Assembly: GCF_003086295.3 (NCBI RefSeq) | Contig: NC_092040.1 | Location: 5,146,001 to 5,210,000 of the forward strand | Direction: 5' to 3' | DNA: 64,000 bases | Origin: Arachis hypogaea | Lineage: Eukaryota; Streptophyta; Magnoliopsida; Fabales; Fabaceae | Part shown: positions 47,163 through 60,151 of the stretch, piece after piece | How positions within the stretch are numbered: the first letter of the stretch is position 1 | Layout of the letters: every line of letters begins with the position of its first letter | The notes under the pieces: model-generated | The model's database searches: none | Seen by the model: only the letters and a program-made list of their open reading frames with translations | What the model was told of the DNA's origin: nothing | Made by a program: the position numbers and the translations under genes

Positions 47163-50100
47163 TCACAACAGAGTTGGATATTTAGCATCAAGAAATTCTC
47201 TGAGAGTCCGAGCAGCTTTATGACCACCCATTAATTCGGCTAGCTTCTCCAAAGGAAGAAGCGCAAGTTCAGCCAAGCTCTTACATCCATCCATTATGGT
47301 CCTGTAGTTTGAATCTGTAACGCCTGGCAGTCTTCTTAGAAACTCCACAGCCGACGTGTTGTAATTTTCAGCTCTGTGACCCAGCAATCAACAAAAGAAT
47401 TCCAGTGTGCACATAAATATAAAATGAACCAGCATATACCAACTCACTAATGTACTACTAAGTATAAATGCATAGAATGATGTATTCGTTATTATGGTAA
47501 AAAGCAAGTTGCTATGTTCAATTACCAGAATTTATAAGTTGGAGATCTATGTGAACCACTTCCCATCAAGTGTTCAAGATTCAAATATAGAAAAGCAACT
47601 TACCTTACGTCGTTCTCCACAATTCCTTCTTCAGAGGGGACACCCACTCTCATAGCTTTTGTTTCATCCGGTTCATCTTGATTTGCCTTCAGTGCAGCAA
47701 ATATTTCAGCAGTTGCATGCAAACTTCGAGACCAGATAATTCGTAGCCGTGGAAAGTGTAGAGCAAGCAATGACAGCTTTGATATAATGTTATTTGGTGT
47801 CACATCATCACCAATATCACTAGCAGACTGCAAATATATCCACGAATAAATATAATGCATGAATCCACAAAACAATGCGTAATCTATTAAGTATGAGTGG
47901 ACTACTGTATATTTAAATGAGATTAATCTTTATACATGTTAAATTAAAATGTTTACATTGAAGCAACTATATTATTATGTCAAATAATTTTCATGATGTG
48001 ATTATACGTGGTTGATAGCTATCTATTGTATACAAAGATACCATCAATCAACAATACTTTCTGTTGCCAATGAAGATCTTCCATGCCCAGAAATTGGTCT
48101 TTGTCAGGATTACCAAGCACTCTTTGAAATGGGAATACAAGAAGAAACCAGTAAAAAGCAGAACAGATAGAGTTGTTTTGTGGTCAGCAAACCTGGAATG
48201 AAAAGCTCTTATCCTGTGAAAACTCTATCAACAGAACAGGAATCCTATAATATCGCACCATTGTCTCCACCTGGTGGTATAGACGACCTGATGTGAAGCT
48301 CATAAAGAGATCTTGAATACTTTTTCTTTCCACGCAAATTAATGGTGACAGGATGTAGTCACCAACTTCTAGTGTCACTGGAATGATGCGCATCCCCTTC
48401 TGATGAAGAACATTGGGAAGACTGCTCATGAACTCTCGCATGTCCACAATGACCTGTTAGATTCCCAACTTTTAAGTTTTTTAGACATGGATCATACATC
48501 CTACCAAAATAAATAAATAAAGATCACGAACCTGCATTTCTTTATCAACCTCCTTTCTCCCACCAGCTCTTCTGGTCATTGAATTTTGAGAAGTACTTAA
48601 ATCTGACTCAAAAGTAGAATTCATTCCCAAACAATGTCCACCCTGATTGACAGCATGCAGAATGCCCAGACACAAAAGAAAGGAAAACACAGGAATGCAA
48701 TCAGCAAATCAAGTATTTGACAATTTGCCACCAGCTCTATTGAAGGCAACCGCTTCTAGTGGACCCAAGAATCAACATGAGAAAAGAAAAAGGAAACACA
48801 GAAAAACTAAACAAACCTGATCAACTGGAATCATCATCATAGATTTTTGTCTTATCAAAGATTCGAATGCTCCATTCTCTCTACGTATACTCGCCTCAAA
48901 CTTCTGAACCTCAGTAGAATCTTCGTAGAATAGAAAATATACTTTCAACTTTTTTGAGGGATTCTCAGCTTTGTAAACTTCTATTTCCCTAACAAAGGCC
49001 ACGTCTGGATGGTAAACAATGACTATAGAGGGCTTTAATATATCCAGTATAGGCTGATCACTTTCTAAGGCATAAAACTGTACTGGTGGTAATGGCTTTG
49101 CATTTGCATTTGCTGTTGTAGTATCAGGATTTTTATGCTTTCTAAGGACCATGTTGTCTACAGATGTCTCAGCTTTATAACTAGTGGAAGCCTCTCTACT
49201 ACCACTTTGTACTTCAGAGACATCATTAATGATTGGACCCTTTTTATTCCCTACTTTTCTCTTTCCTTTTCCACGACCCCGTCCATCCAAATCTGGCTGA
49301 GGAGGATCTTCAAAGTCATTTTCAGCAAGACTTCTTAGTCCTGATGCTGCTGCGAGAAGTGCATCATGCTCCTGCTTACTAATGCTGCTGGTTTCCGCAT
49401 TCTGAGCAGGTGCTATGGGAGTAACTCCATCAAGAATCCCAAAACCTTTGGGATCTTTTGGCTTCTTTTTCTTATGCACTATATCACGCAGCTGTACTTT
49501 GCTTAGCAAGTACTTTTTCCATTCTTCACTCATGAACTTCACAGATAGTGAAAAACAAGTGGCAGATAGGATAACAAAGTCAGCTTCATCAAAACTTACT
49601 AACTATCAACCTTTTATATCAGCATTATATTAAAATGAACTGGTAGAAATATTGCAACAGAGAATACACTTGATAATGTGACATATGACTGAGAAGAGAA
49701 GTGGGGGTGGGTGGGGGACCAACCTTTTGTGGGCTTTTGAAAATGCATTCTTCAATCTGCAGGCATGATCGTTCATCCTTACATGCCACCAATACAATGC
49801 CATTGTCAGTGTCTTCTTTACCTTCGGCCAATAATTCCTCTGTTAACCCGCCTTGCTTTTGCCTTTCTTCTTCTATTTCCTCAAGAATCTCCTATAATGA
49901 CAGGATACTAAAATTCAGCATAAATCCCAACACCAAGAAAAGATCATGAAATTTAACTACTTTTCTTTAAACTACTTCAGGTTATCCAATTTGAAACAAT
50001 AAATTAATGTCGGTCTCGGTTATAAAATCAAGTAAAAAGGAATATAAGTATATAACCCAAAGACTTTCTAGAATTGGAACTCACTGACTCACACGTAAGA

Positions 50101-51886
50101 CCTTCCATTTTGGTGCTTCTTCCAAGACTTCCTCCAAAACTAAGCCGGCATTCGAACTTGAAGAAGTCCCATCATCTGCTGTAAAAGCAATCACATAGAA
50201 ATTTATGACAAAAGAAAAAGCCAACCTTCGTAAGTTTGAATGGGGAAACCTCAATCACATTTCTCTCTTCCTCTTTTCATGTTATAATGATTGTTATTGT
50301 GGGTGCGCAATGAAGCGCTATAACAGAGACACAATCCATGCTGGAATGAAGAAACAAACAACACAACCCAACAATCTCTTACCTTCTTCACTGTCTTTGT
50401 TATCCTCCTTAACCTTCCTCTTTTTGTTTTTAGCACTCTTGTTCACTTCACTTACTTTTGTACCGTCCGACCTCACAAGATGATAAACACGTTTCTTTGC
50501 AAAGTCAAAAACCTTATAACTTGCCTCTGCAAATAGCCAAACAGATCGAAAACTCTCGGACACTCTTAGCGTATCCAGGTATTTCAAGTAAGTTACTGCA
50601 TCATACCTACCAAATGGAAGCTACTCAATCAGTTCCTATTACAAGCAACATAATCCTCAGATATATAAAAATAAAATAAAATCCTAAAGATTTCAATTGC
50701 AACATAAATTAAAGATATTGCAAATAGACTGTTTCATCGTCATTCATGTAAAATAACTAAGTACCTAAATAGCATGTCAATCCTCACTAGTACCCATTTG
50801 TTAAAAATATTCTGAGTATATCCCATTTTTGTACCATAGAAACAAGTAGGAATACCTCACCCTAAGAACCAATTTTTCTCTTAATTTTATCCTTTTTATT
50901 CAAGTATCCATTTTGATTTCCCATTTGGTATTCCCATTTTCTCTTATATCTTAGACCTCCACGATTGTATGAATAGAGTACATGCAATCAAACATATAAT
51001 TAACAGAGGAACTGCACCTGACAAGATAATCCAACAGTTTCCTCAATGTCTTAAGGTCCGAAACAAGTTGCTTAGTCTTCTTCCCCAGAGTATGCCAAAT
51101 TGGGTCTAATTGGCGCCTCACGATCTCATCAAACGACTTGAACAACCCGTTCTCCACCGTCAGATCCTCCACGTCGACCTTATTGGTCTTCCTCATCTCC
51201 TTCAAGCAAGCATCCATGACCTCCACAATGGCCTTCTGGATCCCCACCATGTACCTGCTCATCGGAACCCTGATGTCCACCACCTCCGGCGGGTCCCTTT
51301 CTAGCTCCTGCGACACGTAGACCTGAAACCTTGGCCAAAGGTGCAGCCTCCGCACATGTAAGAACTTCATTGTCCGCTCCGCCTTCGCGAACCCGGAGAT
51401 CATCGCGTGCGGCTTATCGGAGAAAGCCCGGACGTAACCGCCACGGTTCAGTGATCGATAAATTCGGATGATAAAGGCCTCGGTGGAGGTTTCACTGAGA
51501 GAATGCGCATTGAGGATGATGATTCCGGAGATCATGGATGTGGGGATCTTGTTGGTGAGGAGATCTACGATGAGAATCCTGGGAGTGATGAAGAAGATGT
51601 TGCCGGAGGAATAGAGGGAGTGGCGGTGGTGGGCGGGGAGTTCGGCGGTGATCTCGGAGGGGATTTGGGTGAATTGAGGGTTTAGGGTTTTGAGATTGAA
51701 GGTGATTCGGGACCTAAGAGTGGCGGAAGAAGGGGAGAGGATGAGGAGTGTTCCCTCTGAATGAGTGTGGAGGAGGAGAAGGGAAGACACCAGCTTCGAC
51801 AGCGAGAGACCGGAGGAGAGCACCACCAATCCGCCATTGATATCTTCTAGAAGCTCTGTGATGACGTGCTCGTGAAATTGAACCAT
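47163..51886 (-). CDS. UVH1: XPF/RAD1-family DNA repair endonuclease (UVH1)
   Basis: Catalytic subunit of the ERCC1-XPF structure-specific nuclease that makes the 5' incision in nucleotide excision repair. Nine minus-strand exons: 51886-51018, 50606-50383, 50178-50093, 49891-49724, 49536-48817, 48642-48532, 48453-48193, 47827-47604, 47373-47163; 2874 bases, 957 residues, close to the plant family length. The N-terminal helicase-like region begins [20 protein letters not shown]. Exon 5 carries a basic linker ([15 protein letters not shown]). The nuclease domain in exon 7 (from residue 727) shows [25 protein letters not shown], i.e. the GDXnERKX3D active site. The C-terminal tandem helix-hairpin-helix includes LRRLPGVTD and [15 protein letters not shown]. 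All junctions keep phase; no damage seen. Confidence 0.95.
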
Positions 51887-51942
51887 TTTTTTTCTTTTTT
51901 CTTTTTGGGCACGGGGGAAACAGAAGAGAGTGAAGAAGGGTT

Positions 51943-51969
51943 TTTCGCGCGGAAGTTGGTAGCGCCAAA
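51943..51969 (-). promoter_or_regulatory. Two E2F-consensus sites upstream of XPF
   Basis: TTTCGCGC at 51943-51950 and GCGCCAAA (reverse complement TTTGGCGC) at 51962-51969 both fit TTTSSCGC. They sit 57-83 bases upstream of the ATG at 51886, in otherwise AT-rich flanking DNA. Several plant DNA repair genes are E2F targets, so S-phase expression is a reasonable inference. Confidence 0.6.
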
Positions 51970-52265
51970 TTCAACTTGACAGTTTGTTACTAAACTAGTA
52001 CATTTCTTTTTTGAAAGGGTTAATAAACTACACTAATTCTACAAAATAGTATTTTAGATTTAATTCGTACACAAATTTCACCTCTTAAAATTTGATTGCA
52101 CTAATTTAATTTTTTAAATTGATTTTCGAATGATATATTAATCTTTTAGCCTATTTTTATCGTGAGTCAACTGTTAATGTGACACAACTAATATTATGTG
52201 ACATCATCAATAATACTATATTATTACTAGGATTTAGATCTTCTAAATTTTAAATTTTAATTTAG

Positions 52266-52429
52266 GAAAAGTCTAGGGGGCCAGCAGTTTTATTGAATTT
52301 TGGCCAGCATGTAACCAGCAGAGGAAGGCATTGGATAAAATCTCATATCAATCTCACACCATCAAATCATCATTGATGGCTAGTTAATGGCTAACAATCA
52401 GAAAAATTGCTGGCCCTCTAGCATTACTC
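52266..52429. mobile_element. 164-bp MITE with perfect target duplication
   Basis: The ends GAAAAGTCTAGGGGGCCAGC and GAGTAATGCTAGAGGGCCAG (reverse complement of the right end) are inverted repeats of about 26 bp. The 10-mer TTTAATTTAG flanks both sides (52256-52265 and 52430-52439). A 9-10 bp duplication suggests a Mutator-derived MITE. Confidence 0.85.
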
Positions 52430-52727
52430 TTTAATTTAGTAAGTAAAGTGTGATCTCTTACCATTTATTTTATAGGTAGGACAAAAAAAATATGAAAGAA
52501 AAATTATTCATTAATAAAAAATTATACTTTATTCTCTAAAGTGAAAATTCAAAAAAATTATACTTTATTCTCTAAAGTGAAAATTCAAAATTTAGAGAAT
52601 CCAAATTTTTATTACTAACTCCTATAGCGTCTTCATCTTTTCATACATCTCTTCTCATTCCTAATTTCATAAACCATCACCACAACCACCATCCCTAATT
52701 TGCCACCACATTACCACCCGTTCCCTC

Positions 52728-52900
52728 CTTGACGAATTTCCCACATTCTCTTATTCCTTCGTCAAGAATCTCCACAAGAAAAAGAAGTACGCTCAATGCG
52801 CCATTTGTCTCTTAGAGTTCAAGGATGATAGCATTCTCTACCAGTTCACCACTACTACTGCATCTTTCTTTGACTTTTGGTCCACACCTTTCACATCTGT
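52728..52900 (+). pseudogene. ATL-type RING-H2 ubiquitin ligase remnant
   Basis: The frame from 52728 reads LDEFPTFSYSFVKNLHKKKK then YAQCAICLLEFKDDSILYQF. This matches the conserved entry to the RING-H2 domain of ATL E3 ligases (first C-x2-C pair, GLD-like segment before it). After DDSIL the remaining zinc ligands (C-x-H-x2-H...) are lost to frameshift or substitution. No transmembrane N-terminus is recognisable upstream. Confidence 0.65.
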
Positions 52901-55001
52901 AACCTCTTGCTTTTGTCCTGACGTCAGCATTCACTCTATTTCTATTTGGTTCTATTTCTTCTACTTCTATTACGTCAGTTTTTCACTCTTACTCGAAAGC
53001 ATATTCTACTTGTTCTTTTTCAATGACAAATCTGATGGTATATGCAAAAAATTTTATGCTACGTAAAAAAATTGTTATTTCGATAAAATTTTTGTTATAT
53101 GCAAAAATTTGTGTGTTACGAAAAAAAATTGTGCTATGTTGATAAATTTTTGTACTTTCTAATAAAATTTGTTGTGCTGAAAAAACGTGAAAAAAAAAGT
53201 AATAATACATATACGCATTTTTTTATATATACTTATAATAATTTAATTAAATTTGATTACCAAAATATTTATACATATAAAATTACTTATTAATAAATAA
53301 TGAGTTTTGTTAATGAGATTTTTTGAAAATTTAATATCTATTTATCTATTATATAAAGAAGATATAAGAAAAAATTGATATTCAATTTTTTTCTTAAAAT
53401 ATTTTTTATTATATATAATTTATATAAAATGTATATGTTATTGTTTTAACGATTCCAATTCAAAACTTTTTTTAGAATATTAAATATTTATCATCTCGAT
53501 TATTTTTTGTTATTATATATTTAATTTATAATAATTCTTATTAATATATTAATAAATATAACAGAAATAACTCCTTAAGTAAAAATTAAGAAATAAAAAA
53601 TTAAACTCTTTTTTTTTTTTGGGTCTGGAACCTGGCCTCGGATAATTTTTGGGGGTCATGGCTGTCCTCGCCCTAAGACCCTGAAAATGTCTACCTTACA
53701 CATATTAGTTTGGGTTTTTGGTTGGGTTGCCCAATGTATACAGTCTGCTACCAGTTTTGTGATCCTGTTTGTCTTATTGTAAATATGTTTCCATTTATAA
53801 TTTAAAAAATAAACAGTAAAACAAAGGATGACTACTTAACCAAATTAAGAAGCCCTAAATGACCAAAACAAAAAGAAGACCTAAGTATTTTACATAAAAA
53901 AGGAAGACAAGCCCATATGAGTTTAAGAATGGATTTGGTAAGATTTATCGAATAAATGCTTGAATTTTTAATTAAAAAAATGTTTGAACTTTTTAAAGCA
54001 TTAATTATTAATCTGTATTTAGTAAAATAAAATGTTTAAGTGTTTGTGTTTGTTGTTTAAGAATTAAATTATTTTTCAAATATATTTTAAAATAGATTAT
54101 ATTTTTAAAATTAAATTGTTTAATATAATCTTATCTTATAATCAATTTTTAAATTATTCTTCTATTATTATATTTATTATTATTTTAAATTTTAAAATAG
54201 TTTCATAAAAAACTATTCTTATAATTAATATTTATAAAAAATCATCTTTAAAATGAGGTGTAATTTATATTAATATTATTATGTTTTTGTGTAATACGTA
54301 AATAAGAGGGATAGTTAGTGTAAATATATAAATCGTGAGTATCAATTTCAAAAAGGACAAAAAATCAAATAGGAATTGTAGGTGACGATTCCTAAGGATA
54401 AAATTTTTCTTAAAAAAAAATTTTAGTAACGATTTTTATAGAGAAAAATTTTTGAAAAGTAAATTGTTAGTTACGATTTTTTATAAGGAAAATTTTAAAA
54501 TATTTAATAATTAAAGAAAAAATTTTGAGAATCATCAATTTTTAATATTTTTTGTTATTATTTAATTAGTATAAATATTAAATTGTTATGTGTGTAAATT
54601 TTGGTAAATATAAGTAACATAAATATTAAATTGTTATGTGTGCAAATTTTGATAAATATAAATATAAATTATATATTTTTTATATATAAAATTTTATAAA
54701 TATAGATACAAATTATTACTGACAAAAAATATAATATTTATTGGCTATATAACATTACTCGTTAAAAAATACACTTGTGGTTAGTTAATAATATAAAAAA
54801 AGCTTATCTATATATAAGGCACCACGTTTTTTTCATTACATATCTCACTTTCTTTGTCTAACCTTATAGTCATTCTTTTTTGCCACAACCAAAATTTTTT
54901 CTTCCTGTTTTCTTCTTCTTACGGGCTTAGTGAAAAATAGTTAAATTTTTTAAAGAGAAAATAAATAATAATATTAATTTAAGAGTTTATTATAATGTGC
55001 A
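52901..55001. other. AT-rich interval left of the copia element
   Basis: Low-complexity AT-rich DNA. A GC-richer patch at 53620-53700 (GGTCTGGAACCTGGCCTCGG) stands out but has no recognisable frame. Around 54360-54480 two imperfect copies of a GTTACGATTTTTTATA-like unit occur. No gene. Confidence 0.5.
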
Positions 55002-55006
55002 ATTTT

Positions 55007-55371
55007 TGTTGTGATAAGAATGACAGATGGATGTCCATTAATGCTGAAGTTTTCAAGAGAGAAAGATGAGATTATTATGTAGACTAACTTTAATGAAAGC
55101 TGAATTTGTAAAGTTATAAATAAGGCTTCATAGCCTTACGTACAACACACAAGCAATAATAAAATCCTCTCTCTTCCTTTATATTACTAAAATGTCTTTC
55201 TCTCTCTTTATTCTTTATGAATAGTTTCTCTCTCTCTCTTTCTTTTGTTACTACTTATAATATATGAATAATTTCTATTGAGTTAATTATATTAATATTA
55301 GAGTCTTCTATCAACACTTCTTTATTTTATATTATATCTTCCTTATTTATTTATTTAGTTGTTTTACAACA
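55007..55371 (+). repeat. 5' LTR
   Basis: 365 bp with TGTTG/CAACA ends, a TATAAATAAGG TATA-like box near 55115 and CT-rich runs after it. The sequence right after it (CGTTATCAGCACGAAACTC) is the primer-binding site region; it does not obviously match the 3' end of a standard tRNA-Met primer site (TGGTATCAGAGC), though TATCAG is shared. Confidence 0.9.
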
Positions 55372-55493
55372 CGTTATCAGCACGAAACTCTAATGAAATT
55401 TTAGGAAGACTCCAGGTAACAAATTTTCATTATGTTGAAGCTCTCTCATCTTAAATTTAATGTTCTTGATATATTTTGAAATAATTATTTATC

Positions 55494-56284
55494 ATGGATA
55501 TAGATGTTAAAATCTATCTTGATTTAATGGATCTTGGAGATACCATTAAGGCTGAAAATAATGCATCCCAGAAGGATAAAGCCAAAGCTATGATTTTTCT
55601 TCGTCGTCATGTTGACGTATGATTGAAAAATGAATATCCCACATTAAAAGATCCTGCAGATCTGTGGAAAGACCTTGAAGAAATGTACAATAATCAAAAG
55701 ACGGTTATACCTCCTCAAACCCGATATGTTAGAGAAAATTTTCTCGACCTTCCATATCTTGATTGTGCTCCTGCAGCAGCAGTATCGGGAAAAAGAATTT
55801 AAAAATGTTCTAAGTTAATTTCTTGCTTTCTTGTTGCTGAACGCAACAATTAGTTGCTCTTAAAAAATCATGAAGCGCGCCCAGCTGGCGCCGCCCCATT
55901 TCCTGAAGCAAATGCGGCAAATTATAACCCCAGAAGAGGTAAATGACAAGATTTTGATAACAAGAAAAATTATGGAAGGAAAAGAAATTATGCTCACAAG
56001 AAAAGATCTCACCAGAAGTGGGATAAAGAAAGAAACAATGGGCAAAGTATATCAATTGAGGATAAATGCTTCCGTTGTGGTGGAAAGGGCCATTGGTCAC
56101 GTACCTGTCGTACCCCAAGGCACCTAGTTGATCTTTATCAAGCATTTTTTAAAAAGGATGACAAAGAAAATGAAACAAATTTTTGTTACAAATGATGAAA
56201 ATTCCACCACTCATTATGATGTATCTAATTTCTTTAAGGATTTTGAAAGAAATATTGGCTATTTGATCAATGATGGAATAGTTT
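55494..56284 (+). pseudogene. Copia gag, interrupted
   Basis: ATG at 55494 opens a nucleocapsid frame with a UBN2-type pattern (LDLMDLGDTIKAENNASQKD) that hits TGA at 55620 after 42 codons. The frame resumes with LKNEYPTLKDPADLWKDLEE. Further breaks occur before the CCHC zinc knuckle CFRCGGKGHWSRTC (56067-56108), which binds element RNA. No intact gag product is possible. Confidence 0.8.
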
Positions 56285-56383
56285 GATATGTGTATATGTT
56301 TGTTAAGTATTCATGTGAATAATTTTTACTGTGTATGTATTTCTACTCATTTTATTATTATTATTATTTGTCTTTAAAGAAAA

Positions 56384-59300
56384 ATGGCAAGGACATATCC
56401 TGAAGATATTTGCCTTGCGGATAGTGCAAGATCGCACACTATTCTTAAAAGTGATATATATTTTACCCATCTTGTGCCAAAAGAAGAATATGTTAATACT
56501 ATTATTGGCTTGGGCAATGTGATAGAAGGCTCCGGAAGAGCTATAATTTTGTTTCTTGGAGGAACAAAATTCATAATAAATAATGCACTATTGTCTACCA
56601 AGTCTCGAAGAAACTTGTTGAGCTTTAAAGATATTCGCCGAAATGGATATCATATTGAGACTATGAATGAGGGAAATCATGAGTACTTATGTATCACAAC
56701 TCATGATTCAAATAAGAAAGTTATATTAGAAAAGTTGCCCTCACTTTCATCTGGGTTGTATTATACCAAGATTAGTGCAATTGAATCACATGCCACTGTA
56801 AACCAGAAGTTTACTAGCCCAAATGAATTCATAACTTGGCACGATAGATTGGGTTATCCGGGAACAACCATGATGAGGAGAATTATTGAAAACTCTCATG
56901 GACATTCACTAAAGAACCAGAAGATTCTTAAATCTAGTGAATTTTCTTGTGCTGCATGTTCTCAAGGGAAGTTAATTTTAAGGCCATCACCAGTAAAGAT
57001 TGGATTTGAGTCCCCTGAATTCTTAGAAAGGATTCAAGGTGATATATGTGGACCTATTCATCCACTATGTGGATCTTTTAGATATTTTATGGTCCTAATA
57101 GATGCATCTTCGAGATGGTCACATGTGTGCTTATTATCTTCTCGCAACCTGGCGTTTGCGAGATTACTGGCTCAAATTATTCGATTAAAAGCACAATTTC
57201 CAGAAAATCCAATCAAAGCAATTCGTTTTGATAATGCTGGTGAATTTACTTCCCAAGCTTTTAATGCTTATTGTATGGCTAATGGAATAAGTGTTAAACA
57301 TCCAGTAGCTTATGTTCACACACAAAATGGGTTAGCAGAATCACTTATTAAGCGCCTCCAATTAATTGCTAGACCCTTGCTTATGAGAACAAATCTCCCA
57401 ACCTCGGTTTGGGGGCATGCTATTTTACATGCCGCAGCACTTATTCGTTTGAGGCCAACGAGTTACCATCAGTTCTCTCCTATGTAATTAGCTTTTGGCC
57501 AGCAGCCAAATGTTTTCCATTTAAGAATATTTGGGTGCGCGATATATGTTCCCATTGCGCCACCTAATCGCACCAAAATGGGACCCCAAAGAAAATTGGG
57601 GATATATGTTGGATATGATTCTCCCTCTATAGTGAGGTATCTTGAGATACAAACTGGTGATGTGTTTAAAGCCCGGTTTGCGGATTGTCATTTTGATGAA
57701 TCAAAATTTCCAACATTAGGGGGAGAGACTAAGCTTCCTGAAAAGGAACTTAACTGGAATGCATCATCGTTGATGCATTTAGATCCTCGATCAGGACAAT
57801 GTGAACTGGAAGTTCAAAAGATTATACATTTGCAAAGAATAGCAAATGAATTGCCTAATGCATTTTCCGATACAAAGAGGATTACCAAATCTTATATACC
57901 AGCGAAAAATGTCTCAATTCGAATTGATGTCCCAGTAGGACAAGTAGCCACTGAAGCAAATTCACGCCAGAAGCGTGGTAGGGTAGAAAATGTCCCAATT
58001 CGAATTGATGTCCCAGTAGGACAAATAGCCACTGAAGCAAATACACGCCAGAAGCGTGGCAGGCCTGTCGGTTCCAAAGACAAAAATCCTCGAAAGAGAA
58101 AAGAGGTAAATACGATTCCTATTGAAAAAGATATAGTAAAGACACCTGCAGTTGTCCAAAATTCCGATATAACGCCAGAAGACGTTCAAGTACCTGAAAA
58201 TTGTGAAAATGACGAGATCTAGATAAATTATGTCTTTACAGGAGAGAAATGGGACCGAAATAAGACAATTGTCAATGAAATATTTGCATATAATGTGGCA
58301 TTAAATATCATGCATGAAAGTAAGGATCTTGAGCCAAGATCAGTTGAAGAATGTCGACAAAGAAATGATTGGCCAAAATGGGAAGCAGTCATGAAGGCTG
58401 AATTAGACTCACTTGCAAAACGTGAAGTCTTTGGACCTGTAATCCGTACACCAGAAGATGTAAAACCTGTTGGATACAAATGGGTATTTGTGAGAAAACG
58501 AAATGAGAAAAATGAAGTTGTGCGCTACAAAGCCCGACTTGTGGCACAAGGTTTTTCACAAAGGCCCGGTATAGATTATGAAGAAACGTATTCCCCCGTA
58601 GTGGATGCGATAACATTGTGTTATTTGGTCAGCTTATCTGCATATCATAAACTACATATGCATTTAATGGATGTGGTAATAGCCTATTTGTACGGCTCAT
58701 TAGATCGGATATCTATATGAAAGTCCCTGAAGGACTAAAGATATCTAAACCATCCAGTGAATATTCGCAAGGGCTATACTCAGTCAAATTGCAAAGGTCT
58801 TTATATGGTCTAAAGCAATCTGGACGAGTGTGGTATAATCGTCTTACTGAGTATCTGGCCAAAAACGGATTCAAGAATGATGATATCTGCCCATGTGTTT
58901 TCATAAAGAAAACTACATCTGGGTTCATTATAATTGCTGTGTACGTTGATGATTTAAATATCATTGGGACTCCTGAAGAGATTCCAACAATTATAAAAAC
59001 TCTAAAAAAAGAGTTTGAGATGAAAGATCTTGGAAAGACTAAATTTTATCTCGGCCTGCAGATCGAGCATACAAAAGATGGGATCTTTATTCATCAAACA
59101 ACATACACACAAAAGATCTTAAAGAGATTTTATATGGATAAGTCACATCCATTAAGTACCCCAATGATTGTAAGATCTTTAGATGTGGAAAATGATCAAT
59201 TCCATCCTAAAGAAGAGAATGAAGATATCCTTGGTCCAGAAGTACCATATCTTAGTGCCATTGGAGCGCTAATGTATCTTGCTAATAATACGCGACCTGA

Positions 59301-59943
59301 CATATCATTCCAGGTGAACTTATTAGCAAGATATAGTTTCTCTCCAACCAGAAGACATTGGAGTGGAATCAAACAAATTTTTCGATATCTTCATGGAACG
59401 ATTGATATGGGATTGTTTTATCCCTATGGATCCAAGTCACAGCTAGTTGGCTATGCAGATGCCGGAAACTTGTCTGATCCACATAAAGGGAGATCTCAAA
59501 GAGGATACCTATTCACATATGGTGGAACAGCTATATCATGGAGGTCCACGAAACAGACGATTGCTGCAACATCCTCTAATCATGCCAAAATACTAGCGAT
59601 TCATGAAGCAAGTCGCGAGTGTTTTTGGCTCCAGAGTTTGATCCAATATATTCTGTCATCATGTGGACTGATTGATCATAAGATAGCTCCAACTGTCCTG
59701 TTTGAAGATAATACATCATGCATTGCTCAACTTAAAGGTGGATACATCAAAGGCGATAGAACAAAACATATTTCTCCCAAATTCTTCTTCACTCATGATC
59801 TTTAAAATCAAGGGACAATTGATGTCCAACAGATCCACTCAAGTGACAATCTGGCAGATTTATTTACAAAGTCACTCCTAAAATCCTCCTTTGAAAGATT
59901 GGTACATGAGATTGGGATGCGCCGATTTCGAGACATTAAATGA
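56384..59943 (+). pseudogene. Copia pol polyprotein, interrupted
   Basis: Order: protease-like ICLADSARSHTIL (the usual D-S/T-G active site reads D-S-A); integrase with the H-x-H/C-x2-C zinc region (WHDRLGYPG ... CAACSQGK) and D-D-E residues in DICGPI, FDNAGEF and NGLAES; a Lys/Arg-rich linker; reverse transcriptase with AVYVDDLNIIG; RNase H with GYADAGNLSDP; the end at a TGA, 59941. Breaks: TAA at 57485 where Gln is usual, TAG at 58220, a one-base deletion near 58705, TAA at 59803 where Gln is usual. At least two stops fit C-to-T change, as expected for methylated, silenced DNA. Within the linker a 27-codon unit (NV[SP]IRIDVPVGQ...RQKRGR) is present twice in tandem (57907-57987, 57988-58067). 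Confidence 0.9.
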
Positions 59944-60140
59944 TGTCGACAAGAGGGGGAGACTGTACTCTTTTTTCCTTGGTCAGGTTTTTTTTCCCAT
60001 TGGATTTTTCTTGACAAAGTTTTTAATGAGGCAGTCCCCATCACTAATGGATATTGTACTCTTTTTCCTTTACTAAGGTTTTTTTCCACTGGATTTTTCT
60101 TTAGTAAGGTTTTAACGAGGCAATAATCCTAAATGGTCAT

Positions 60141-60151
60141 CCAAGGGGGAG
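60141..60151 (+). other. Polypurine tract of the copia element
   Basis: CAAGGGGGAG directly before the TGTTG of the 3' LTR; primes plus-strand synthesis in this element class. Confidence 0.8.

Noticed and set aside
51503..51685. Plus-strand Gly/Asp-rich frame over XPF exon 1
   Set aside because: Antisense shadow of the XPF coding sequence.
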